From positions 1,348,754,323 through 1,348,818,322 of the forward strand of contig NC_090444.1 of the NCBI RefSeq assembly GCF_031143425.1: 64,000 nucleotides of DNA, read 5' to 3'. The position numbers and the translations under genes are program-made. Origin of the DNA: Pleurodeles waltl (taxonomy: Eukaryota > Chordata > Amphibia > Caudata > Salamandridae). Numbering within the stretch: position 1 is the stretch's first letter; each line of letters opens with the position of its first letter. A model generated the notes under the pieces. The model had not been told where the DNA came from and searched no databases. It worked only from the letters and a program-made list of their open reading frames with translations. Shown here one piece after another: positions 41,440 through 54,479 of this stretch.

Positions 41440-43655
41440 AGAAGAGAATAAGTGTATAGGTGGAAGGCAAGTGTGACCTTTTAGGGTGTCCACCTTAAGC
41501 TGGGATAGGTAGAGAAATCAAGTGAGGTGTTATATTTAAAAGGAGAATTGAGATAAGATAGAATTTACATTGGTGAATGAGGATAAGAAAGAGGTGAAGG
41601 CTGGGAACAGATTATTGGAGGAAGTGAGCAGGGGTGTGTGTAAAGTATCAGAGAAAGGGAGAAGGTGGGGTAGAATAGGAATAAAAATAAGGAGTAAAGA
41701 AAAGGAGTGGAAGAAAGGCATAGATGCATTAAGTGATAAAAGGGGAAATATGGAGCGCAGAAGGTTGTGATCGGAATAGCACTTGTGGCGATATATAATA
41801 GTTAAAGATTTTTTTTCTGAGAGTCTTAACTCACCGCTTCCCTTATATCTATGTTACATCATTCAGTGCTTTGGTTAGTTGAAGGCTACTTGATCGGAGG
41901 AGTTTGCCTAGAAATACATCTAGAGCAGTGAGGAAAGAAAACTTTACTGTGTTTTCTATGTAGTTTGAGGGACTTGGTCTCGTTACTTAGCTTTGCTTTG
42001 TCAAGGAAGTTGTTGTGACTGACTGCTGGTTAGAGATGAACCTCAAGCTCATGAGAGTTGTTCCGGAGGCATTGATGGAAAACACTATTGGGCTTAACTA
42101 TTTTTGTAAATTTTAATGCAGGCTACAACTTGGGTTCCAGTTGTATGTTGGTTGTATATCATGATTGGGCAGCTTGGAGAAGGAAAACAGCCTGGTTCTG
42201 GGATGCCCAATCTGATCCGGCTCTGCTTATGAGAGTCATGAGTCACAAGAGCTCATAGTGATATTGTAGCTAATTAGGCTGGAAGCAGGAGCCCAATTGT
42301 GATCTCAGACGGCAGTGAAACTCAAGGGGTGCAGTGGGGGATGGGTGCTGTCTTTGGTGACCACATAGTTACTGTGTGAGTTATGCTGCTATGGTCCAAT
42401 TACGTGCAGAGGGACTGCAATGACTACAAAATTCTATGGTCAAAACACATTCGCTCTCCTCCTTGCCCAGTAGGCCACCATGCTCTGTGGTGTGGTGCTG
42501 GGTAAAGGAGTGTGGCAACCTTCTGAGTTACCTAAGTTTGCCACTCAGGGGAGTATCCTCAAAAAGCAGTGCTATTGACTGATCATGGGGACTGCTGGGG
42601 TAAGGCAAACTGGCTCATTAGACTATCAAAGGACTTTGGCCAGGTGAAGTCAGGTGTTTGCCTTTGTGACCTAGTCGACCCACTAGGTGGCAGTTAATTG
42701 ATGTTGCCTTTGGGTCTCATTAGCTGCAGGTGTCCTCATCACAGACTATTCACACACCTACTGGTGTCCTCAGTAGAGTCACAGGTCCCTTAAAAGTGGA
42801 TTGATGGAGAGTAGAAACTATGGGTGTGGCCGGCATGGTGCAGCTCACAGAGGTATTGGGAGATGCAGGATGTTATTGTTCCCCCACGTTAGCATTTTAT
42901 TTCAATGAATGAATGAGTGAATATCCTCGTTGTCCTAAGAAGACGAAAAAAATTCACTGAGATGGGCAAGGTTATTAATATCTTGTTTTTAATTAATTGT
43001 CAGTGTTTTTTTCTACTTTTCTATCTCTTTTACTTGTGTCTTGATATGATATGTAAGACCTCCCCCTGTATTATGTAACCCCGAGAGGTGTATACGTGAA
43101 TGCTATTTATTTCATCATGCCACTGGCAGTTACATTTCTCTTACTCTCTTTCCTTTGTTTCTGAAGTACACAGCACACAGAATCCCATGACCTCTGATAG
43201 CTGCCTAGTAAACCAATTATTAGGCTTAGCACACATTCTCACACAACTATTAGACTGAGTTGAATATTTCAATTTCAGCTCAATTGTGATAGAGAGTGTT
43301 CATAATTTAGAATGCAGTGCCTAGAAGAGGTCTGATAATGGCAGATGAATGAAGGTTGGCTCAATAATAAGACATTTTAGGAGGACATCTTGATATAGCT
43401 AACTTGTAAAAACATGCAAGAGCAGGGAAGGCAACATCAGAAACATCAAATTGAATTATCTCACCAACACAACTTTATAACATTAGAAAAAGTCTTTCTG
43501 GGTTGTTTAGAAAGGGAAAGAGAAATGAAAAGGAGTGTCCACTTTAATTGAATCATAAATATGTGATGGAAATGTTGACTGAAATCAAAATGTCTAAGTG
43601 TTGAAACAAAATTAATATCCTTATGTTTTAAAGTCTGAAATAAAAGGGGGAAAAC
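41440..43655. other. Intron, nothing recognised
   Basis: Includes an AG-rich stretch (41540-41760) whose small ORFs are compositional. No domains or terminal repeats seen. Confidence 0.4.
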
Positions 43656-43661
43656 ACTCAC

Positions 43662-43766
43662 CCAAGGATAAGGAATTGTCCTGGTGCTGGAAGACCAAGC
43701 TGTATGGAATCTTTCAGTAAGGTCAGCAGGGAAGGCCAGCTATCTACCAAATTTGAAATTGGGATC
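43662..43766 (-). CDS. DOP1A: DOP1 (Dopey) family protein, internal coding exon, 105 bp
   Basis: On the minus strand the acceptor is …tttttcttacag and the donor GTGAGTG, both strong. The exon carries one base, 34 codons and two bases. The codons read IPISNLVDSWPSLLTLLKDS and IQLGLPAPGQFLIL, a segment I recognise from DOP1 proteins. Its two trailing bases pair with the first base of the exon at 30902-30968. It is the most upstream host exon I could find; the preceding exon is probably beyond the window. Confidence 0.92.
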
Positions 43767-43769
43767 CTG

Positions 43770-44094
43770 TAAGAAAAATACACGTATCCTAAGTTGTTAA
43801 CTGATTACACCAACCAACCAACTAATTACCTCAAAGCTTGACTGAAAAATTTGAAAATAAACATTAAGAAAGAGCATACAAACCTTATGTCACTTCACAT
43901 ATAAAAACATCATTTTTGCACTTGAAGAAAATCCAGATACTGCACTGTTTGAAATCTAGTGTGCATAAATTAGGTCCTCTTAAAAACTATATTTTGAGCA
44001 CCATCGCTACATAGATTAATCTTGATTTGGGAAATGAAAATTACACTGAATACATTAATTTGAGTGATGTCTTTATTGTTTCACTTTTTAAATA
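43770..44094. other. Intron, AT-rich
   Basis: Upstream of the exon acceptor. Nothing else recognised. Confidence 0.5.
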
Positions 44095-44099
44095 CTTGG

Positions 44100-45069
44100 G
44101 CCCTCATTCTGACCTTGGCGGTCTTTTCGCAAGACCGCTGAGTTACCGCCGTGGTGAAGACCGCCGACCGCGGCGGTGTGCCGCTGTGCGCATTCTGACC
44201 GCTGGGAGCGTTCCGCCGGAAAACCGCCAGCAGCCACACTGGCGGTCGGCGGGAAAGTGGAGACTGGTCAACCTCCACCGCCACGCCAGCAGAACACCGC
44301 CCACAGAATTACGACCCACATTTCCGTGTGGCGGTCTTCTGTTGGCGGTCTTCTGTTGGCGGTCACGTCCCTATGGCTCCCGTCGCCTCCCGGAGGACCA
44401 ACGCACAAGGTAAGGTGTTGTGTGATGTGGGCGTGCATGGGGGTGTGCGTGTGAGTGTGTAGAGGGGGTGTGTGAGTGCGTGTATGCGGGCGGGGGGTGC
44501 TGCTGTGTCTATGGGTAATGTGTGCTGTTCGGCAGGTGCGCATGTCGGCATGTATGTGTGCGGGTATGTGTCCCCGTTGTGTATGTGTGTGTAGGGGGTG
44601 TGTATATGTGCATGTTGGGGTGTGTGCATGTCGGGGTGCATGTATGTGCATGTCGGGGTGGGGGTGGGGAGGGGGTTCGTACCACCTCTGGGGGGTGGCA
44701 GGGGGGTGGAGGGTGTGGGGGGAGGACTCGGGTGGGTAGTGGGGGGTGGGGGAGACCCCTATCAGTGCCAGGGAAGGAATTCCCTGGCCCCGATAGTGCT
44801 TACCGCCATGGTTCGCACGGCGGTTCCCGCCCGCAAGAAACCGCGGCGGTAGGCAGGGTCATAATACCCTTGGCGGTCTTGGGACGACCGCCGGGCCGGA
44901 GTGCGCAAACTCCAGCCCCGCGGTCATGACCGCCGTGGCGGTCGGAGTGGAGAAGTAGCGGTCGGTCGCGGCGGGGACCGCCGCGGTCAGAATGCCATTT
45001 TTAATACCGCCGGTCTGTTCGCGGTCCGACCGCCGTCTCTCCGCCGACCGCCAGGGTCAGAATGAGGGC
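44100..45069. mobile_element. GC-rich TIR DNA element with 5-bp target duplication, 970 bp
   Basis: The ends are GCCCTCATTCTGACC and its exact inverse GGTCAGAATGAGGGC. CTTGG flanks both sides (44095-44099, 45070-45074). The interior is full of GGCGGT/ACCGCC motifs in both orientations, with a GT-rich minisatellite at about 44400-44660. No transposase is present. The superfamily is not recognised. A 5-bp duplication fits few superfamilies, but the ends lack the CAC of Transib. Confidence 0.8.
44400..44660 (+). repeat. GTGTGT-rich minisatellite
   Basis: Irregular repeats of gtgtgtatgtg, ggggtgtgtg and gcatgtcggggtg. Both strands give long low-complexity ORFs (Cys/Val-rich and His/Thr-rich) that are artefacts of composition. 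Confidence 0.75.
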
Positions 45070-45074
45070 CTTGG

Positions 45075-46475
45075 TGTTTTTCTCCAGGATACTGAACAGA
45101 CATAAGTAATACAACTAAAAAGATATATTTTTAAAATCGTACAGAAAGTCAATAGTTTAAACACAGTTTGTGATCACAGTAAAAGAAATATTGGGAAACC
45201 TCTAAAGAGTGAAGAAAAGTATCAGTGGAGGGTGTGGTCAAGATGCGGATCATGATGCCTGCTCTTTCTTGAGCTCCTCCGCGGCTCTACATCCATCTGG
45301 CATTTAAGTAGACCAGGAGACCCCTGTAAGATCTGCAGCCCTATCTCTAAGGGGTAGGTGAGGCGGAAAGGCCCTAGAGCCTCTGCAGATACATCATATG
45401 AAGCATTGCTGCAAGTGGAGTGCTGTGTGTCCTGCCCTGGCACACTGAGGGCCGAGATGGGAGGCCACACTGGGGCCTCGTCCTAGAGCCACGAAGCTCC
45501 AGTGGCCTTCATGTTCAGCAGGAGACCCGGTAGAGGCGCCAACTGAGTGGGACACCAGTTCAGGACGTGGGGCTCAGGGCCCCTGCAGAGCACTGAGATG
45601 AGGGGGCCTCTTATTTATGAGTGGTGCTAGTGGGCATTGGCCCCACGACTGCAGTTGGGAGGCAGCTCCTGGGAGGCCCTCCAACTTCCCATGTAGGAGG
45701 CGAGTGTGGTGGGGGCAGTTTTGACCCTCTGCCCCCACAGCCAAGGCTCTGGGGACCTCAATGATGCAGCCTGACCTGGATGGGATGTGCTGGAAGGGCA
45801 CATCTGTCTCCCTCCCCAAGGCTACAGGTGGTTAGCAACCAGGCACTGAGGGTACAAAGCTGCTAGTGTGGCCCAGAGACGAGTAGGGTACTGCCCGATG
45901 ACATGAGGTGCAAGCAGGTGTCGGGAGGCCTGTGGAGGTCACTAGTCAATGCTCTAGTAATCTAGGGCCCTAAGGGTGCGACCTATCTGGATGGCTGTTG
46001 CGGCTAAGAAGCACTCCGGAAGAACCAATGGGTGTCAGCTTCTTAGTTTTGTTGAGACCTCAAATGGGAGGCATTGTGGGGTGCCGACAGCTGGGTGGGA
46101 AACGTCTTGGAGGGGCACACCTGGCTGCCCATACTGGATCAGCGTGTATTAGGGTGTGCCCTGAGGGCGTGGGCAGTATCGGCACTTGGCTCTATGCAAG
46201 AGCTTTAACACCTTTGGGCTCCCACAGGAGTCTGCTTAGTGGAGAGACTGTGGCCTTGGACAGAGGTAGGTGGGGGCTGGCATCTGGCTGGAGTCCCCAG
46301 GAGGGTTTATGTGCTGGACTATTGTCATTCCCCTGGGACTCAGCGTGATGGGGACACCTTCCAGCCATTTGACTTTCTTGTGGTCGGGGGCCATACTACT
46401 GTTCTCTTTTTCTTCTCCTACTGTGGGGGCTTGCCATGGTTCTGCAGCCCTCTCTCTCTGCTGGGAACGAAGCTG
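45075..46475. other. Possible 5' region of an L1/Tx1 element
   Basis: GC-rich, without convincing coding sequence. It precedes an ORF1-like region in the same orientation, so it may be its 5' UTR. This is an inference from position. Confidence 0.3.
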
Positions 46476-46479
46476 GACT

Positions 46480-47340
46480 CATCATGGGGAAAGACAAGTA
46501 ACTCGGGCCAGAGTTCCCAGGGCCGCATCGATAAGTATATCAGACCCATGGAGGTAGCTGACAAGAAGGCCCCGGTCATGGCCACGCCAGCTTTAGCTGA
46601 TCACTTTTCCCCATCCTCCATGCGATCCAAGCCTTCTGATCCTTTTTGGAGGGGGAAAGGGTGAATTGAAAGTAAACGTCTCTCTATGCTGTAGTCTGAC
46701 TTATGCACTATGACCACAAAGGTGACGATGGCCAAGAGTCGTATCTTGGCCACAGAAGATGCATTAAAGACCACTATCTCTGGCCTCCAGAAAACCACAC
46801 ATCAGCTAGAAGCTCAGGCGGGTGACGCAGAAGGTCAATCACAATGTAATAACATATAGATAATGGGGGTACCAGAGAGTGCGACAGGGACGTCCCCCAC
46901 TCAATTTGTGACTGCATGGCTGAAGGCCTGGTTGCCAGAAGAGGAGCAGTTTCCATGTTTCGCAGGGGAGAAGGCACACAGATCCCTGGTGCAGCAGCGG
47001 CCGCAGGGCCCACCATAACCATAATTGCCAGCATCTTGAATTTTGCATATCACAACAAGATCCTTAGGGCTTTCTGGAGGCTGGAAAACCTGACATGCAA
47101 CTCTGCTCTGGTTACATGCTTAAGGTTCAGCAGGAGAGACGCACTTTCTTGTCAGTGAACAGAAGCTACAAGCACTCCAGATTCAATACATGTTGCTCTT
47201 TCCCCCATGGCTGAAAGTGATCTACCAGGACAAAACCCTCTTCTTCGATGCACCAGAAGCTGCTTCTACATGATGGAAGGAGAGGTCTCCTACCCGAGGT
47301 GCGATGTCTTCATCACCCACATGACCTGTAGTTGCGGGGC
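46480..47340 (+). pseudogene. L1/Tx1 ORF1-like, degenerate
   Basis: Plus-strand fragments read GRIDKYI, ILATEDALKTTISGLQKTTH (coiled-coil-like), NNIxIMGVPESATGTSPTQF and ILHYHNKILRAFWRLENL-like pieces. The order fits the coiled coil, RRM and C-terminal domain of L1 ORF1. Stops and frameshifts are present. Confidence 0.6.
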
Positions 47341-48129
47341 TGAGCAGGGGATTGGGCAGCTGCCAGTCAATCTTGGCACACAAGGAAAAGGTGTCATTCT
47401 TTTGCAGATTCAGAAGACAGCCCAGAGCCCTGCCTCTAAAACATCTGTAGATCCAGACTTAACACATAAAAGTGCTGGGGTTTGATCCTATATGGTCACC
47501 TTGGGGGAGTGATCAGTTCAAAACCAAAGAAGAGAGACCAACCCCAGTTGCCATAAATCAAAAACATTTGTGAAGGAATAAAGCACAACTAAGGACATGA
47601 ATTCTCTGTGTGACCAAGAAACCTTTTGCAATTAATTTATCTTATTTAATTATTATTTCAAATTAGCACTGATTATGAAAAGGACAAACAGTATAGCAAC
47701 AAGTTCACTAGACAGAAAAAGAAAACAATTACATGCACCATACAATGGGACATTCACAATAATGATCAAATAATGCAAATAAAAAACAAACAGTTGAAGC
47801 AATCCTCATTTTGCAAAAATGGCACAAACAGTTCAGAAATTGTTAGGCACAGAAGAAAGAGCAACACAAGTTATTTTCAATGCATAATTGGCATAGTTCA
47901 TCAAGTCCCATACAGAAAGACAAAAAAAGGGGTGGGGGTTGATAGTATTTTCAGACCTATTCCTACTATGGTTTTTTTTTTCCCTTGTTAATTGCTCATT
48001 TTCACTACAAAAGTTCCTTTAAGATTTAACAAAGTAGGAATTGCATTTCCACATTCCTCCCTTTCGGAATATGCTGGAGAATAATTTGTGGTCCATATTT
48101 CATATATAACAGATGTAAGGGGAATCAGA

Positions 48130-50250
48130 CATGCTGGGGAGACAGCCATAGCCCAGTGTTTTGCTACTTACTACGCAACACTGTACACTGGGTCACCCTG
48201 GGGGGGGACCTTGTGGGTCTTTGGGATTTTGTGAAGGATTTGCCCATGTGCCCTCTGTTTGCCCTGGTGCGTGACTCACTAGATGAGGATATTACTTGAA
48301 AGAGCTGGGGCTGGCCTGGTCTCAGCTCTACCTCGGTAAGACCCCAGGCCTAACGGCCTACCGGTGGAGTTCATTAAAGCCTAGAGACAATTGCTTATGG
48401 ACCCTCTATGGAGTATGTTCCAGCGGGCCCAGGAGATTGATACACATCCCCCCAATCTCCAGCTGGCTGAAATGATCATTATACCAAACTGGGGCACCCA
48501 TCAGATGACTGTTCATCTTACTGCCCTATCTCCCTCTTAAACATGGAGGTAAAAATTTGGGCAAAGACCCTGTAGTATTGTTACTACAGATTACCATGGT
48601 GGCCCACGCGGACCAATCTGGTTTTATGCCTAAAACAGCCACACAACACATTTGACGGGTACGTAGCGCACTGGCATTAGCGGACAGACTACCTGGGGCT
48701 CACGCCCTCCTGCTGGTGGATGTGCACAGGGCATTTGATTCTGTGAGATGGGATTACTCGTTTTGGGTGATAAAGAAACTAAACTTCGGCCCAAATTAGT
48801 TTCCCGGACATGATTACTATACACTGATCTTCAGACGAGGGATATGAGTAAGCGTTTCACTGTATGATCAAATTCTGCTGCACAAAGAAACAAGGCAGGG
48901 CTGTCCTCTGTCTCCTCTGCTGTTTGCAATTGATACCGAGCCTCTGGCGAAGTGGCTGAGGGTAGACGCCCAGGTGAGGGGTCTGAAGTGGGCTCTGGCA
49001 ATTTCTGATAGGATCACACTATCTGCTGACGACATTTTCATTTTCCAGGATGATTACATCAACTCGAGGCTTCGAGATCCCCAAAGCCTTGTAATCTTCA
49101 GGGCTTTTTCTGGGCTTGTACATTGTCAGTGCTTGACTTGGCCACATGTATAAGGGTCCTCCAAGACAGTTTTCAGTACCTTGGAGTGTGTGTGTCCAAC
49201 AAGCCTACCCGGGCCTGGGAATGCAATATTCCACCCCATCTTAAGCGAGTGACTAGGGATTTAGGTTTCTAGATGATGCTACCGCTATCCATTCTTGGGT
49301 ACTCACCTATCTACAAGATAATTGTCCTGCCTTGTTTGCTGTATTAGTTTCAGAATTATCTGTTCCCGCTCTACCTCTCAGTTTTTAGGAAGCTGAATTC
49401 TATGCTGAGAAAGTTCCTGTAACAACGATGCATCCCCGAGGATCGCTCTACCCAAGTGTTACAAATCTCCATACGATGATGCTATTGAGACTCCTGACAT
49501 ACTTTCATATTACAGAGCATCCCACATCATTGTCATAAACAAAGAGGTGTTTACTGACACAAGGTATCCTTCCTTAACCACTGAATACTAGGCAATACAA
49601 GGGATTCCTCTCCCTCATTTGCTTTACGGTGGAGCTCCTGCGGAGCACCTCCAAGCAACCACAAAAGTGCCTCTTCAGATTTGGTGAGACACCCAGTACC
49701 CTTGAGTGGAAGTGATCCTTGACAAAAGGAAACACAGCTATGGCATAGGACCCGTCTGTCACAGGTTACGATCTTAGAGGGCTTCAAATCATGGGATGTA
49801 ATTGGCATATCTAAATTGAGTGATGCCCTGTTGAGGTCCACTATGAAATCCTTTCTAGAGTTGCAGGTAGAGTACAACCTACATCACTTACAATATTTTA
49901 GATACCTTCAATTACCCAACATATCAGGGGGCAAATAATCATTCCAGACCACACCACCCTAAAGGTCAAATTACTTTTACAGGAATCAAATGACTGCAAA
50001 ATCTTGCAGGTATATTAAACACTAGTGACCAGCATAGCTGACTCATCAGATAGGGTAAGAGAGGTTAAGAGAAGGGGACTTGGGGCACATCAGGGACAAT
50101 GACTGGAAGGAGGACTACGCCTCCCCCTCAAGGCAGCGTTCGCCTCACCGTTTTGCCTCATACAGTGGAAATATCTACATAGGCTTTACTACACTTAGGA
50201 GAGATTATGGAAAATGGGGGCAGTGGACTCACTGACTTGCCTGTCTGTTC
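48130..50250 (+). pseudogene. L1/Tx1 ORF2 reverse transcriptase, degenerate
   Basis: Recognisable RT blocks are HADQSGFMPKTATQHI (about 48610), LLLVDVHRAFDSVRWDY (about 48710), KETRQGCPLSPLLFAID (about 48890) and SADDIFIFQDD (about 49025). Farther on come FQYLGVCVSNKP and a C-terminal piece (DVIGISKLSDALL, about 49795). It is the same strand as the ORF1-like region and probably part of that element. The endonuclease part is not found. Confidence 0.75.
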
Positions 50251-50521
50251 ATAGAGATGGAGTTACAAACAACTACTTTTAAGGTACCTATCACAAACAT
50301 ATTTCCAAAACATGGGGGGGGTTCGGCTTATTCTTATGAGGCCAGGGCTATTTTTTTAGTCAATTTCACACAAGGTGAGCGACCCCATGAGGGGCACATT
50401 ACTGTTGGCCATATCTGCCCCCCTTGGGGGCAGATCGGCCTATTTTTGGAAAGCCCATCTGGCCCCAAGGGGGGCAGAAAGCCCACCAGAGACCAGGGAA
50501 GATTTTTCTTTCCAAAATAAG

Positions 50522-50551
50522 GGGGTGGGGGTATGGCTATACCCCCACCCC
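50522..50551. repeat. Palindrome
   Basis: Perfect 13-bp arms (GGGGTGGGGGTAT) around a 4-base loop, in the left part of the second TTAA-type copy. Confidence 0.85.
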
Positions 50552-51237
50552 AAATAAATACAAATGGGGCCAAACTTGTTCTGCCGGTAGGCAGATGGGG
50601 CAATTCCCCCCGAACTCCCGGGGGGGGAGAGCAAAAGCCTACAAGATGCCAGGGAATAAAAAAAAAATAGTGGGGTGGTGTCTACCAACCAATATGGGCA
50701 CCCCAACTGAAGGGGGTAACAGTCTTTCAGCTCTCTCCTTCACACTAAAACATGTTATCCCACGGCAAGCAGGAGGACATTTGATTATTTGGGGGTTTCG
50801 TTTTACATTTGGGCCATGAGAGCTTGTCTAAATCTCAAAATCGTCCCACTTGGAATGGTGAGGGCTGCACTTTTTGGACTTTGGGACGCTGCCATGTAGA
50901 AAAATCCACAAGACCTAGACACATCTGAAAACTAAACATCTGGGTGTGTCCAGGGTGTTGTGCTTCACATGCACCCCGCACCATTTTCTTACTCACAATG
51001 CCCTGCAAACCTCCAACTTTGCTAGAAATCACACATTTTTCCCACATTTTTGTGATGGAACCTTCTGGAATCTGCAGGATTCCATAAAATTCCTACCACT
51101 CAGCATTGTCGCATCTATACCGATAAAAATTCCTCCCACACTTATCGGCCTAAAATTTTTTTTTTCCAAACTGCCCCACTGGACCCGCTTTGGTTCTCCC
51201 TCAATTTCGACATGTTTTTGGCTCTTCTCTGTCACAG

Positions 51238-52420
51238 GCATTTGGCCCACCTACACAAATGAGGTATCATTTTTACCAGGAAACTGAGGGGAACGACGGG
51301 TGGTAGGAAATTTGTCTCAGTGCAGTGATCCCACAAAGAAATGTGGAAAAAATATGATTTGTTAGCTAAATTTGAGGTTTGCAGAGGATTCTGGGTAAGA
51401 AAACACTGGGGATCCACGCAAGTCACACCTCCCTATACTCCCTTTGGTGTCAAGTTTTCAGAAATGTTTCGATGTGGCAGGCTTCCCTATATGGCTGCTG
51501 AGCCCAGGACCAAAAACGCAGGTGTCTCCCACCAAAAAAACAGGTAGTTTTGTATTTGATAATTTTGATGTGTCCACATAGTGTTTTGGGGCATTTCCTT
51601 TTGTGGTCACCAGACCTAACCTAACAAGTGAGGTACCATTTTTATCGGGAGACTTTGGGGAATGCTGGGTGGAAGGAAATTTGTGGCTCCTCTCAGATCC
51701 CAGAACTTTATTTCGGCGAAATGTGTGGCAAAAGTGTTTATTTTTTTGCCAAATGTTGAGGTTTGCAAAGGATTCTCGGTAACAGAACCTGGTGAGAGCC
51801 CCACGTCACCCCATCTTGGATTCCCCTAGGTGTCTAGTTTTAGAAAATGCATAGGTTTGGTAGGTTTCCTAGATGCTGGCTGAGCTAGAGGCCAAAATCC
51901 ACAGCTTGGTACTTTGCAAAAAACAGCTCTGTTTTCTGTGGAAAATGTGATGTGCCCAAGTGGTGTTTTGGGGCATTTCCTTTCGCGGGCACTAGGCCTA
52001 ACCACACATGTGAGGTACCATTTTTATCAGGAGACTTGGGGGAACATTGGGTGGAAGGAAATTTGTGGCTCCCTTCTGATTCCAGAACTTTCTGTCACCG
52101 AAATGTGAGGAAAAAGTGTTTTTTGGCCACATTTAGAGGTTTGCAAAGGATTCTGGGTAACAGACCCTGGTGAGAGCCCCACAAGTCACCACATCTTGGA
52201 TTCCTCTAGGTGTCTAGTTTTAAAAAATGCACAGGTTTGGTAGGTTTCCCTAGGTGCCGGCTGAGCTAGAGATCAAAATCCACAGCTAGGCACCTTGCAA
52301 AAAACACATCAGTTTTCAATGTAAAAATGTGGTGTCCATGTTGCGTGTCCTGTCGCGGTCATTAGGCCTACCCATGCATGTGAGGTACCATTTTTATCGG
52401 GAGACTTGGGGGAACACAGA
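51238..52420 (+). repeat. Diverged tandem array, ~370-380-bp units
   Basis: Markers like tgaggtaccatttttatcgg recur near 51260, 51629, 52010 and 52381. The unit is the same as at 22030-23275 but with more differences between units. Confidence 0.8.
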
Positions 52421-53479
52421 ATAGAAGAACAAGTGTTATTGCCCCTTTTCTTTCTCTACATTTTGTGACAGTGTGTAAAAAAGATGTCTATTTGAGAAAT
52501 GCACTGTAATTCACATGCTAGTATGGGGACCCCGGAATTCAGAGATGTACAAATAACCACTTCTTCTCAACACCTTATTTTATGCCCATTTTGGAAATAC
52601 AAAGGTTTCCTTGATACATATTTTTTACTCTTTATAATTCAGTAAATGAATTGCTGAATACCCGGTATATGAAAACCCATTGCAAGGTGCAGCTCATTTT
52701 TTGGCTCTGGGTACCTAGGGTTCTTGATGATGAACCCACAAGCCCTATATATCCCCACAACCAGAAGAGTCCAGCAGATGTAATGGTATATTGCCTTAAA
52801 AAATCTGACATAGCAGGAAAAAGTTACAGAGTAAAACGTGGAGAGAAATGACTGTTTTTTTACCTCAATTTCAATATTTCTTTTATTTTTGCTGTTATTT
52901 TCTGTAGGAAAACCTTATAGGATCTACACAAATGACCCCTTGGTGAATTCAGAATTTTGTGTACTTTTCCGGAATGTTTAGCTTTCCGGGATCCAGCATT
53001 GGTTTCGCACCCTTTTCTGTCACTAACTGGAAGGAGGCTAAAAGCACAAAAAATAGTAAAAATGGGGTATGTCCCAGAAAGGTGCCAAAATTGTGTCAAA
53101 AAATGTGGTTTTCTGATTCAAGTTTGCCTGTTCCCGAAAACTGGGAAGATGGTGATTTTAGCACCGTAAACCCTTTGTTGATGCCATATTCAGGGAAAAA
53201 CCACAAGCCGTCTTCTGCAGCCCTTTTTCCCCATTTTGTTTTAAGAAAAAACGAAATTTTCACTGTATTTTGGCTAATTTCTTAGTGTCCTTCAGTGTAA
53301 CCCACAAACTCTGGGTACTTCTAGAATTCCTAGGATGTTTGAAAAAAAAAGGTCGCAAATTTGGCGTGGGTAGCTTATGAGGACAAAAGGTTATGAGTGC
53401 CTAAGCGCAAACTGCCCCAAATAGCCAAAAAAAGGCCTGCCACCTGTGGGGGGAAAGGCCTCGCAGCAAAAGATGTTAA

Positions 53480-54475
53480 AAGATGAACTTCTGAACATAA
53501 TAATCCAGAATATTGATGATATTTAAGTACAAAGACATACAATAAATAGTATTTTCTTTAACTTTCTAAAAACAGTGTAATTGTGTGTTTTAACATCTAG
53601 TAGTTGGTCTTTTCTATTAAATGGTTTTCCTTATTCACTTTGCAGTGCACCATGGTGTAACTGGCTCATCAAAAGAGACAGTGGTCACACTCTAGCCCTC
53701 CTCAGTTTCGCCAACTGACCTTGCTGCCCTAATTCCTGCATTAACAGTCTGCATTTACTCTCAGGGGTTTGTTAGTCTCCTTTCTACATCAAAACTGTTG
53801 TAACATTCAGTTCTCTGACAAAAAGCTGAGGTGGCTGTAGCTCACCTTTCAACAGAACGCTTAAATGTTTGGAAGCAATTGTTCATGTGTCTACGTTGAT
53901 GCCTGCGTACTGCAGCATCTTGAACCTTTTCTGTAGCCACATCTTTTATAGCCTTCAAAGCAAGGCCTATGGCTACATTACGTTCAGAAATGGTTCTATC
54001 TAATTTGGTTCCCATCTACTTAATTCTGAGATAGCCCTACTATCCTTGAATTTTCAACATTGATTGTTCCAATGCATCGAATTGTGCTCAGGTAGGAGCT
54101 TTCACTGAATTCTCCAATTCTCCTAAAAACCTTTTTTCTCTTTCTGAAATATGAAGCGATAGTGCTAGCCACCGTTGAGTTACTGGAGAGAAAGCAATAG
54201 TTGTAGTTTGTTCTCCTGATGTACGGCTGGTGCTTTGGTAGCTGGTTGGACTTTCAGTCTCTGGAGGAAAAGTTGTCACTGTTTCAGCTGTTTTTACTTG
54301 TGTGTGACACAATGAATCACCAACATCCTCTGTTTATGGTGGAGTTATATGCGTAGGTTGAGCTATTGCAGGCCAAAACACAGTGAAGGTATTTTTTAGC
54401 AGTAAGCATTTTTAGCAATTAACTAGGGAAAGATAATATCAACATTAACGTTGAATTTTACGTTTTAGTTGTATT
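53480..54475 (-). other. Degraded unknown coding-like region
   Basis: The minus strand has an open stretch at 54312-54088 (RWLALSLHISEREKRFLGEL) and further open pieces to about 53650 (AIKDVATEKVQDAAV, RHQRRHMNNC). The composition looks like a decayed protein, possibly a transposon accessory protein. I do not recognise it. Confidence 0.3.
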
Positions 54476-54479
54476 TCAA

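Larger units (their letters stand above)
50330..53475. mobile_element. Second copy of the TTAA-type repeat, older
   Basis: The order of sequences matches 21780-24341: a hairpin-bearing start with gcgacccc, then a tandem array at 51238-52420 with a diverged ~370-380-bp unit, then a common tail ending ggcctcgcagcaaaagatgttaa near TTAA (53476-53479). It is more divergent than the first copy. The left end is not clear. Confidence 0.65.

Noticed and set aside
44268..44929. Long ORFs of 80-135 codons on both strands
   Set aside because: They are produced by the GT-rich minisatellite and GC-rich transposon; the translations are low complexity.
44100..45069. Transib (RAG-like) transposon because of the 5-bp duplication
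   Set aside because: The termini start GCCC, not the CAC expected of Transib, and no transposase is present.
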